7,022 nt of DNA from Pseudanabaenaceae cyanobacterium MP8IB2.15 (GCA_030248825.1 JARCMB010000395.1:1-7022), one strand, 5' to 3'; counted from the first letter of the stretch, positions 1 through 6,283 are shown. Notes: generated from the sequence alone by a model not told the origin. Numbers and translations: made by a program.

Positions 1-2
1 GC

Positions 3-623
3 CTCGACCCCGAAGAAGCTGCTAAGGTAGCAGAAGCGGTGAATTTACTGGGCTTAGACTATGTGGTGCTGACCTCGGTAGCGCGGGATGATTTGCCCGA
101 TCAAGGTGCAGGATGTTTTGTTGATTCGATCGAAGCGATCCGCAAAATTCGACCCCAGACAAAAATTGAAGTGCTGACCCCAGATTTTCGTGGCGATCGA
201 GCTTGCATTGCCCAAGTCGTGGCGGCCGAGCCAGTATGCTACAACCACAATATCGAGACGGTCAGACGTTTACAGGGGATGGTGCGACGGGGCGCAAAGT
301 ATGAACGTTCGATCGATCTGCTGCGGATCGTGAAGCAGCTCGATCCTAAAATCACGACGAAATCAGGATTAATGGTAGGACATGGCGAAACTATGACAGA
401 AATTGCCGAAACTATGCAGGATTTAGCGGCGGCTGGTTGTACTTCGCTGACAATCGGACAATATTTACGTCCATCGTTGGAGCATTTAGCCGTACAGAAG
501 TATTGGACACCAGAAGAGTTCGATCGACTAGGCGAGATCGCAAAAACTATGGGCTTTACTCACGTTCGATCGGGGGCATTGGTACGAAGTTCTTATCATG
601 CTGGCGAATACGGCGAGTTATGA
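3..623 (+). CDS. lipA: Lipoyl synthase, 5'-truncated by window edge
   Basis: LipA is a radical-SAM enzyme that inserts two sulfur atoms into protein-bound octanoyl chains to make the lipoyl cofactor of 2-oxoacid dehydrogenases and the glycine cleavage system; it acts in the cytoplasm. The frame is open from base 3, so the GTG at 39 is an internal valine codon and not the start. About 206 residues are visible of a family length near 290. Family signatures seen are VLTSVARDDLPDQGA, EVLTPDFRGD, CYNHNIETV, TKSGLMVGHGE, TIGQYLRPS and the C-terminal RSSYHA (585-602), whose serine is known in this family to ligate the auxiliary iron-sulfur cluster. The CxxxCxxC radical-SAM motif would lie upstream of the window. 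The TGA stop overlaps ATG codons at 620 and 623, possible starts of the next gene. Identity is near certain; whether the genome has another lipA paralogue cannot be seen. Confidence 0.97.
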   Translation, partial: LDPEEAAKVAEAVNLLGLDYVVLTSVARDDLPDQGAGCFVDSIEAIRKIRPQTKIEVLTPDFRGDRACIAQVVAAEPVCYNHNIETVRRLQGMVRRGAKYERSIDLLRIVKQLDPKITTKSGLMVGHGETMTEIAETMQDLAAAGCTSLTIGQYLRPSLEHLAVQKYWTPEEFDRLGEIAKTMGFTHVRSGALVRSSYHAGEYGEL

Positions 624-721
624 TGCTGCCAATTTTGCCAGTGTTTGATAAAATTACAGCGCGATTCCCCCTAGCTCCAATTGAGCTTTTTCACGGATTC
701 CTGCCCTTTCATCGTGAGAAT

Positions 722-2578
722 ATGCTGATTCAAGTATTTCACCGCCGCCTATTGACCGCAGTAATGACGGTCGCGTCTGCCTCACTGCTGATTGCTGATA
801 CCAGTCAGAGTATGCCAGTTCAAGAACAAGGCACGGCAATTCAGTTGAATGGGCAAACTTGGTCGGGACGCTGGATCAAGCGGGTAGAAGAAGGACGTTT
901 AGCGAACTACTTGCAAGACGACTGGTTAAGTGGCGCACTGGGCATAGATTTATTGGACACCGATCGAGCTGACCAACAGAGATTACGGTGGTTTTCTAGT
1001 CCATTTTTTGCGGCGGTCACGTTTGACAAACCCGTGCAGCATCGCTACTTAGATGTGCAGTCTCTGACTCAGCAATGGCGGACTGAGAGCGCGGGAAATA
1101 CTTTGAAAATTTTTACGCCCGATTCGATCGTCCAAGGAGTGCGGCGGAGTAAACAGGAATGGGGCGATCGAATTGTGATCGATCTAAGTCAACGCACCCC
1201 TTGGCAAATCCAAACTCAGGGCAAAACTATTAGCTTAGCGATCGCCGCCGATCTCGCCCCTGGAATTGCGACGATCCCAACTAAGAATCCGACCAAAGAT
1301 GTTAAACCAACTAAAGATCCGAAAGAAAAAGTGAGTTTGATTGAGTCGGTGGACTTGCAAGCTCAAAACAAGCAGGCGATTCTGAAAATTCTGACCAAGG
1401 AAGCACTTCAGCCTGATGTCCAGACGCTCAGCGATCCACCTCGGATCACGATCGATCTCAGACATGATTACCAGCCACCCGACCAGAGCATTCTGTGGAC
1501 AAATGGATTGCTCCGTCGCCAACAGTCGATCGCTTTACCGAACACGGCAGCGAAGACCGAAAAAGATCCCAAGTCCCTGCGATTTAATGTCACTTCATTA
1601 CTGGTGGATCTGAAGCAGCCAGGGCTGAGTATGCGTCCGATCTGGAGTAATCCGAATGGGATGCAGGGCACGAGTTCATTGCGGGAGATGGCGGAGTTGT
1701 GGCAAGCGGCGGCAGCAATTAATGGTGGATTTTTTAATCGCGATCGAAAGTTACCTGTCGGCCCAATTCGAGCTAGTAATCGGTGGATGGCGGGGCCAGT
1801 TCTGAATCGGGGCGCAATCGCTTGGAATAATCAAGCCGAAATCTCGGTCGATCGACTGCTATTTAGTGAGGTAATATTTGTGAATAACAGCGTAAAGCCA
1901 ATCCCACTCACTAACCTCAACAGCGGTTACGTTCAGGCTGGTTTAGCCCGCTACACTCCTACTTGGGGGGCAACCTATACACCATTGACCGATAACGAGG
2001 TGATTATTACGGTGCAGGGTGATCGAGTGATCTCCCAAACCAGAACGGGTAAGGCGGGACAGGGAAAGTTAATTATCCCTCCTACTGGCTATTTATTAGT
2101 TGCTAGGCAAGCCCCAGAATTAGCCGCACAAATGACCACAGGAGTTCAGCTCACAGGAAAAACTTCCACCAAACCGAATAATTTTTCCGCATTTCCTCAC
2201 ATCATCGGAGCGGGCCCACTTTTACTTAAAGATGGCAATGTCGTCCTCGATCCGAAACTCGAACTGTTCCGTCCACCTTTCGATCGGCAGGGGGCATCGA
2301 GAAGTACGATCGCTACGACTAAGGATGAAGGCAAGTTGATTATGGCAACAATTCACGCCACGCCTGAAGGGATTTTACCGAGTCTGGCTCAAGCGGCGGA
2401 AATCCTCAAAAAGATGGGAGCTGTTAATGCGCTCAATCTTGATGGTGGTGGCTCGACCACTCTCTATCTAGGTGGAACGGTACTAAATCGCGCCCCAGGA
2501 AATATTGGGCCCGTGCACAACGGTATCGGGATCTTTATCGATTTCCCCACAACTCCCACTAACCAAGATCAGTTTTAG
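722..2578 (+). CDS. Secreted AMIN-like/NAGPA-type phosphodiester glycosidase
   Basis: From the ATG at 722 this is a 618-residue protein. It begins with a typical signal peptide: MLIQVFHRR, then hydrophobic LLTAVMTVASASLLIA. The N-terminal third is a beta-rich domain I cannot name. A Pro/Thr/Lys linker with repeated PTK(D/N) follows (about 186-204), then an AMIN-like segment containing LSDPPRITIDL (236-246). The C-terminal half is a NAGPA-type (N-acetylglucosamine-1-phosphodiester alpha-N-acetylglucosaminidase) domain: NGGFF at 334-338, GAGPLL, RSTIA at 527-531 and LDGGGSTT at 573-580. Family knowledge predicts hydrolysis of a sugar-phosphate diester or exopolysaccharide linkage outside the cytoplasm. 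The AMIN part suggests cell-wall binding; both roles are inferred. The frame is open upstream, and ATG at 620 or 623 would overlap the lipA stop and add 33-34 residues. I prefer 722 because it puts the signal peptide at the N-terminus, after a weak GTGAG. Confidence 0.85.
   Translation: MLIQVFHRRLLTAVMTVASASLLIADTSQSMPVQEQGTAIQLNGQTWSGRWIKRVEEGRLANYLQDDWLSGALGIDLLDTDRADQQRLRWFSSPFFAAVTFDKPVQHRYLDVQSLTQQWRTESAGNTLKIFTPDSIVQGVRRSKQEWGDRIVIDLSQRTPWQIQTQGKTISLAIAADLAPGIATIPTKNPTKDVKPTKDPKEKVSLIESVDLQAQNKQAILKILTKEALQPDVQTLSDPPRITIDLRHDYQPPDQSILWTNGLLRRQQSIALPNTAAKTEKDPKSLRFNVTSLLVDLKQPGLSMRPIWSNPNGMQGTSSLREMAELWQAAAAINGGFFNRDRKLPVGPIRASNRWMAGPVLNRGAIAWNNQAEISVDRLLFSEVIFVNNSVKPIPLTNLNSGYVQAGLARYTPTWGATYTPLTDNEVIITVQGDRVISQTRTGKAGQGKLIIPPTGYLLVARQAPELAAQMTTGVQLTGKTSTKPNNFSAFPHIIGAGPLLLKDGNVVLDPKLELFRPPFDRQGASRSTIATTKDEGKLIMATIHATPEGILPSLAQAAEILKKMGAVNALNLDGGGSTTLYLGGTVLNRAPGNIGPVHNGIGIFIDFPTTPTNQDQF
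1239..1246. repeat. HIP1 palindrome GCGATCGC
   Basis: This is the one complete HIP1 octamer I found. The shorter core CGATCG occurs about 31 times in the window, for example at 127, 310, 521, 961, 1741, 2281, 2977, 3889, 5114-5127 (three overlapping), 5435-5446 (two adjacent) and 5974. HIP1 over-representation is a known hallmark of many cyanobacterial genomes, which supports the taxonomic placement. Confidence 0.8.
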
Positions 2579-2650
2579 CTCACATTTTTAATTTTTTCCG
2601 ATATAACGCAAAATAAAAAAGCTACGTTTGTTTAGCGATCAAATCGGATA

Positions 2651-2679
2651 AACTAAAAAAACTAGAATTGAGTTTAGTT
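2651..2679. promoter_or_regulatory. Inverted repeat AACTAAA-N15-TTTAGTT ahead of fic
   Basis: Two perfect 7-base half-sites (2651-2657 and 2673-2679) face each other with centres 22 bp apart, about two helical turns. The repeat ends 8 bases before the fic ATG, in a 109-base AT-rich spacer. A dimeric repressor could bind here, and the Fic protein's own winged helix is a candidate for autoregulation. Alternatively it is an mRNA stem hiding the start, or chance in AT-rich DNA. I see no convincing -35/-10 pair and no Shine-Dalgarno sequence before the ATG. Confidence 0.3.
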
Positions 2680-2687
2680 GTTCTCTC

Positions 2688-4037
2688 ATGTCAAGAATTA
2701 GAGTGCCTAAGCCTTTCAAGCAGTTAATCCAAGAGGTTGAATATAAAAAACTTATACCTTTACTTGGAAAATATAAAGCGACTGACTCTCAAGGCAGATA
2801 TTTGCATTGGAATGATTTTAAATGGCGGGTCGAGCCAGATGATGACGAGTTAACAGCTTGGGTCGCCACTCAGATTTCTCGGAGAGGACTGGCTAAGTTT
2901 TTACTACTATTACAATCTGAGGGTGATCAATACTTTAGTTACTGTGTACCTGACTCACTTTTTGCTCAGCTACATTCGATCGATCAGATGGTAGGTGGGG
3001 GGCGAGAGATCGGTGATAGTACCTTTATCTCTTCTAATGAGAAAAATCATTATCTGGTCAAAAGCCTGATGCAAGAAGAAGCCATTACTTCATCCCAACT
3101 TGAAGGGGCTTCAACTACACGTGAAGTTGCAAAAGAAGTGCTGGAGAAAAATCTTACCCCAAAAGACAAATCTCAACAGATGATCGTCAACAATTATCTG
3201 TTAATGAAAAAAGCAGTCGAGAGCAAAAATGATGAATTATCGATTGAATTTATATTGGAACTGCATGGAATTGCTACGCACAAGGCAATTGAGAACCAAG
3301 CATCAGCAGGGGTAATCAGGCAGGACAACAATATCATTGTTTCAAATTTATACAACGAGAATACGTTTTATCCACCCGACTGGCAAACTCTCCGATCTCG
3401 GCTAGCAGATCTCTGTGATTTTGCTAATCAAGATCATAGTCAAAATAATCAAGATTTTATTCATCCAATTATTAAGGCTGTTATCCTCCACTTTATGATT
3501 GCTTATATCCATCCTTTTGGTGATGGTAATGGTAGAACTGCAAGGGCTATTTTCTATTGGAGTATTCTCAGGTCTGGCTATTGGCTATTTGAATATGTTT
3601 CGATTAGTAAGCCGATCAAAGAGAAGCGTGGCGACTATGACAAATCTTTCATTTACACTGAAACTGATGATTTTGACCTCACATATTTTCTCTACAACCA
3701 GATCGATACGATCGAAAAAGCGGTGAAATCCTTACATGAGTATATCGATCGAAAAAAACGAGATTTTTATGAATTCATGGATTGGATCGAAAAGAGTGCT
3801 ATCGCCAAATCTTTAAAAAGAGGTCACTTAGAAATATTAAAAGAAGCTCTAAGATCTCCAGGCAAAGAGTTTACTTCAAGACAAGTATCGATCGATTTCG
3901 ACGTGACCGAGAATACTGCTAGAAGCTATCTCAATAAATTAGTCGATCGAGACTTGCTCATCCAAGCGCAATCTAAAAATGCTAAGACAGTCCTCTACCT
4001 TGCTCCAGCTAATCTTAGAGCAAGATTGAAACTCTAA
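2688..4037 (+). CDS. Class II Fic-domain protein with C-terminal winged helix
   Basis: This 449-residue protein is a probable AMP-transferase of the Fic family, which moves AMP (or another nucleotide group) from a nucleotide onto hydroxyl side chains of target proteins. The catalytic signature HPFGDGNGRTAR is complete (H275 to R286), with the expected histidine, acidic residue, GNGR and final arginine. A flap-like segment precedes it (about 209-231). The inhibitory-helix motif [S/T]xxxE[G/N] is present N-terminally as S135-SQL-E139-G140, which makes this class II: self-inhibited, with no separate antitoxin required. Residues 1-110 include a YLHWNDF segment typical of longer Fic proteins. Residues about 380-440 look like a winged helix (TSRQVSIDFDVTENTARSYL). 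The ATG at 2688 lacks a Shine-Dalgarno sequence. The gene looks more AT-rich than lipA but carries five CGATCG sites, so it seems long resident. The target is unknown, and toxin versus regulator cannot be settled from sequence. Confidence 0.95.
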   Translation: MSRIRVPKPFKQLIQEVEYKKLIPLLGKYKATDSQGRYLHWNDFKWRVEPDDDELTAWVATQISRRGLAKFLLLLQSEGDQYFSYCVPDSLFAQLHSIDQMVGGGREIGDSTFISSNEKNHYLVKSLMQEEAITSSQLEGASTTREVAKEVLEKNLTPKDKSQQMIVNNYLLMKKAVESKNDELSIEFILELHGIATHKAIENQASAGVIRQDNNIIVSNLYNENTFYPPDWQTLRSRLADLCDFANQDHSQNNQDFIHPIIKAVILHFMIAYIHPFGDGNGRTARAIFYWSILRSGYWLFEYVSISKPIKEKRGDYDKSFIYTETDDFDLTYFLYNQIDTIEKAVKSLHEYIDRKKRDFYEFMDWIEKSAIAKSLKRGHLEILKEALRSPGKEFTSRQVSIDFDVTENTARSYLNKLVDRDLLIQAQSKNAKTVLYLAPANLRARLKL

Positions 4038-4081
4038 CAAAGGCGGAAAAATATCTTGAGAATAGGCAAGATTGGAGCGAT

Positions 4082-4171
4082 CTAGCTCAAGAATCCCACC
4101 GATCTGAAGTCATCGCCCAGCACTTTTTTCGGCTCAATCTTCTCCCATTTGTTGAGAATCTCAGCATAGAT
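4082..4171 (-). pseudogene. Orphan 3' end of a lost minus-strand gene (candidate)
   Basis: Read on the minus strand from 4171 down to a TAG at 4082-4084, this stretch gives a protein-like 29-residue tail that begins IYAEILNKWEKIEPKKVLGD and ends SVGFLS. It has mixed charged and hydrophobic residues, unlike the low-complexity Leu/Phe/Cys-rich translation beyond it. The likeness stops exactly where the IS-like left end begins (4172-4176). I infer that the rest of this gene was removed when the IS arrived or by a later rearrangement, because to the right of the IS lies the unrelated membrane-protein gene. I do not recognise the family. It could still be chance. Confidence 0.35.
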
Positions 4172-4175
4172 AGGG

Positions 4176-4220
4176 CTTGCTGAAAAAGCAAGAAAAGCAT
4201 ACAAGCAATGGTTTTCTTGC
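4176..4220 (+). repeat. Overlapping, mutually exclusive hairpins in the IS leader
   Basis: CTTGCT (4176-4181) pairs with AGCAAG (4187-4192) around a 5-base loop. GCAAGAAAA (4188-4196) pairs perfectly with TTTTCTTGC (4212-4220) around a 15-base loop. The two stems share bases 4188-4192, so only one can form at a time. A further direct copy, GCAAGGAAAA, lies at 4241-4250, and AAAGCAAG occurs at 4185-4192 and 4257-4264. These may be subterminal transposase-binding sites, or an RNA switch that limits transposase expression; both roles are inferred. Confidence 0.45.
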
Positions 4221-4231
4221 AGATCGAAAAC

Positions 4232-4240
4232 TGATAAAAT
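4232..4240 (+). promoter_or_regulatory. Candidate extended -10 (TGATAAAAT) for the IS5-type transposase
   Basis: TGATAAAAT fits an extended -10 element (TG, one base, TAAAAT) and lies 50 bases before the transposase ATG, just after the hairpin. No good -35 hexamer stands at 16-18 bases; the window there is T-rich (TTTTCT). Extended -10 promoters can do without one. This rests on sequence likeness only. Confidence 0.25.
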
Positions 4241-4290
4241 GCAAGGAAAAGCAGCAAAAGCAAGTAAAACCCTTGCACCAATAAAAATTC

Positions 4291-4863
4291 ATGTACCGAC
4301 AATCCCCCACAGGACAACTATCATTCGAGAATTTCTATTTGCCATTTGGCGGCAAACTGTCAGGAGAAAATCGATGGATAAGATTATCGGAACTAGTTCC
4401 GTGGGAAACATTTGAGAGTGAATATGCAGAACAATTTAGCCAAGGACAAGGAGCACCAGCAAACCAAGGAAAATTGCTGCTAGATGCAACTGTAGCACCA
4501 GCCGACATTCGTTATCCCACTGACATCAAACTGTTGAATGAAGCAAGGGAACAAACGGAAATTGCGATTGATGCCCTCTACAAACAAGTGAAAGAACAAT
4601 TACCGAAGAAACCGCGCACCTATCGCCGTGAAGCAAGGACGGCATATCTACAAATCGCCAAACAGCGCAAACCCAATCGCAAAAAGATTCGCAAAGCATT
4701 GCGCCAACAGTTGGCATATGTCCGTCGCAATCTCGCGCATATTGATAGTTTAATTGCCGCAGGAGCAATACAACTGTTAGAAGTTGCTATCGATCCAAAT
4801 GTCGATGGCAAGAGTAAATTAGACCACGTATCCGAAATGAAGTGTGCACCATTCGTTGGTTAG
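4291..4863 (+). pseudogene. IS5-type transposase, internally deleted and C-truncated
   Basis: The reading frame is intact for 190 residues but the protein is a relic. Residues 1-57 match the N-terminal DNA-binding part of IS5-type transposases (FENFYLPFGGKL, ENRWIRLSELVPW, then GAPA). Residue 58 onward jumps straight to the start of the catalytic domain, GKLLLDATVAPADIRYPTD, with the first catalytic Asp at residue 65. Relatives carry well over a hundred residues between these blocks, including the rest of the helical N-terminal domain, so there is an in-frame deletion near 4459-4464. After a basic helical stretch (about 100-155) likeness fades and the frame stops, so the second Asp and the Glu are absent. 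Transposition activity is not expected. The remaining protein could bind IS ends, but this is speculative. The TAG overlaps the stop of the convergent gene by 4 bases. No Shine-Dalgarno sequence precedes the ATG. Confidence 0.85.
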
Positions 4864-6113
4864 ATATCAGATTTGAGGGAGGTGTGTGGGGTGTAAAGCT
4901 TTTGTAACGATAGAGCAGACCATAGATAGGGAAGTCGGATTAAAAAGACAAAAATTGTGATTAAAGCGATCGATACTGTTCTCAATTTTGCTTCATCTGT
5001 CCAAGTCAATTTGCCCAGATATGATGAACCAATCAAAATCGCGTGTAATACCGCCAACAATAAAGCAGGCACTGCTAAAAGATGAATCTGTCGCCATCGT
5101 TTTCCCAATGCTTCGATCGATCGATCGGTACTGGTCAAAGCCGCAGGAGCCATGCCAAGCAGAGCCGCCAGTCCCATCCACATACTCGTCTGATGTAGTG
5201 GCAACATAAAAAATAGAGCTTCAAACTGCCATTGCAATGTATGTTCCAACATATGTGCAGTGTGAGCAATTGCCAGAATGAATGCTCCCACGCCCAACAC
5301 TCGGCGATATTGCAATGGCACTGACCAGAACTTACTCAACGGTCGTGCGATCAGTGCCAAGATCAAAAACAGCAGCGAGGCATGACCAGTATAGTCAGTC
5401 ATCATGTCGCCGTTCCGCAAAATTGTAATCGAACCGATCGCGATCGATAACCAACCTCCCATGCGATAGAGTTGGCTGCGTCGATCGGCACTGACTAAAG
5501 CCGCAGAGATACCCACGCCTAACATCACTGGTAGCGTCCCCAAACCAAAAGCCAACATTGTTGCCCCACCCAACCAAGCATTACCAGCTTCTGCCGCCTT
5601 AATTTGTGCCGCATAGAGAAAGCCACAGGGCATCCATCCCCAAGCTATGCCCAGCAATACAGGTGTCCACCATCGTTGTCGCAGAGCTAAGCTCACCATC
5701 ACATGATTAATTCGATCGTGTAATTTGTGATTTGTTAATCTTTTGAATATAGGAATGCGAATCCCTACTTGCGAGAGACCGAAGAGAATCAGCATGATCC
5801 CTGTAACGATTGCAATACCACGCCTTACCTGACTATCTATTCCCGCAAGCTGACCACCTGCAACTAATACTGAGGAAATTGCGCCAATTCCCGCCCCAAT
5901 TAAGGTATAGCTCAGCAATCTGCCTAAGTTCAATAAACCATGAAACCAGAATTGCTTCAGCCATTGAGGTATTCGATCGGGTGTTCGATCGGGATTTTGG
6001 TTGTGAGAATCAGCCGATAACGAAAAAGCCAGTGTCAAGGGACCACACATCCCAGCGCAGTGACCAAAACTCCCCAAAAACCCCAAAGCAGTGATAAGTA
6101 AGAGGTCGGGCAT
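4860..6113 (-). CDS. UreH/DsbD-type membrane protein fused to an MsrQ/ferric-reductase-like domain
   Basis: This is a 417-residue integral membrane protein with two recognisable halves. Residues 1-235 fit the sulfite-exporter/UreH/DsbD_2 group: FGHCAGMCGP (H18, C19, C23) in the first membrane segment and GWMPCGF (C163) in a later one, the paired-cysteine pattern used by DsbD/CcdA relatives to pass electrons across the membrane or to handle metal. Residues about 240-400 fit the haem-binding fold of MsrQ/YedZ and ferric reductases: YRRVLGVGAFILAIAH (H284), MAPAALTSTDRSIEALGKRW, then H344 and H357. The halves together suggest a transmembrane thiol or metal redox protein with haem b; substrate and partner are unknown. 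The ATG at 6111-6113 puts the HCxGMC motif at the usual place, and a stop lies just upstream in frame. No Shine-Dalgarno is evident. Ten CGATCG sites suggest an old resident gene. An IS relic lies on each side. It may carry a generic TauE/SafE label elsewhere. Confidence 0.88.
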   Translation of the reverse strand: MPDLLLITALGFLGSFGHCAGMCGPLTLAFSLSADSHNQNPDRTPDRIPQWLKQFWFHGLLNLGRLLSYTLIGAGIGAISSVLVAGGQLAGIDSQVRRGIAIVTGIMLILFGLSQVGIRIPIFKRLTNHKLHDRINHVMVSLALRQRWWTPVLLGIAWGWMPCGFLYAAQIKAAEAGNAWLGGATMLAFGLGTLPVMLGVGISAALVSADRRSQLYRMGGWLSIAIGSITILRNGDMMTDYTGHASLLFLILALIARPLSKFWSVPLQYRRVLGVGAFILAIAHTAHMLEHTLQWQFEALFFMLPLHQTSMWMGLAALLGMAPAALTSTDRSIEALGKRWRQIHLLAVPALLLAVLHAILIGSSYLGKLTWTDEAKLRTVSIALITIFVFLIRLPYLWSALSLQKLYTPHTSLKSDI

Positions 6114-6271
6114 ACAGAGGGATCAATGCGTAGGTGTACTTCTTCCTATGTTACCGCAGCTAGGGATGGCAGATGTGATAGCAAGCAAAGGATTACCTCA
6201 GATCTTGCACCAGTGTCAGGAAGGGTTGCCAAAAGAGGAAAAGTGTGAAAGAAAGGGCGTAGAGAAAAAAT

Positions 6272-6278
6272 AAGAGGA
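6272..6278 (+). promoter_or_regulatory. Shine-Dalgarno AAGAGGA for the IS4-type transposase
   Basis: AAGAGGA stands 5 bases before the ATG at 6284 and is the clearest ribosome binding site in the window. It supports 6284 as the transposase start. The 170 bases between the membrane-protein start (6113) and this ATG hold purine-rich DNA that is probably the IS leader; I found no confident terminal inverted repeat there. Confidence 0.6.
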
Positions 6279-6283
6279 CGGTT

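Larger units (their letters stand above)
4172..4863 (+). mobile_element. Degenerate IS5-type insertion sequence, left end and shortened transposase
   Basis: The probable left end is GGGCTTGCTGAAAAAGC, starting near 4173. It is followed by a repeat-rich leader of about 115 bases and the transposase remnant. No inverted copy of this end was found before or after the transposase stop, so the right terminal repeat appears to be lost and the right boundary is only a guess. No target-site duplication could be identified. The interval contains no CGATCG, unlike both neighbouring genes. The element sits between fic and the 3' end of the convergent membrane-protein gene and cannot move on its own. Confidence 0.65.

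Noticed and set aside
1235..1522. Minus-strand open frame inside the glycosidase gene
   Set aside because: It is antisense to a well-supported coding region, with no recognisable motif. It is a shadow frame.
2579..2640. T-rich stretch after the glycosidase gene as a terminator
   Set aside because: It has runs of T but no GC-rich stem before them; possible stems there are only 4 bp.
4054..4092. Inverted repeat TCTTGAG/CTCAAGA after fic as a terminator
   Set aside because: The loop is 25 bases, the stem is 7 bp and AT-rich, and no T-run follows, so a factor-independent terminator is not supported.
4087..4317. Minus-strand open frame rich in Leu/Phe/Cys across the IS leader
   Set aside because: The hydrophobic stretch is simply the reverse complement of A/G-rich repeats (AAAAGCAAG type). 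It spans an IS boundary and has no family likeness.
5114..5127. Tandem CGAT repeat as a regulatory element or array
   Set aside because: It lies inside coding sequence for the conserved TDRSIEALG motif of the MsrQ-like domain, and the genome is rich in CGATCG.
4272..6212. Shared 9-mer CTTGCACCA ahead of both transposase remnants (4272-4280 and 6204-6212)
   Set aside because: A 9-base match between two places in 7 kb is expected many times by chance, and the flanking bases do not match. The two IS remnants belong to different families.
6091..6273. Plus-strand open frame of 60 codons between the membrane-protein start and the IS4-type transposase
   Set aside because: It begins antisense inside the membrane-protein gene and continues through the purine-rich IS leader, with no ribosome binding site and no recognisable domain.
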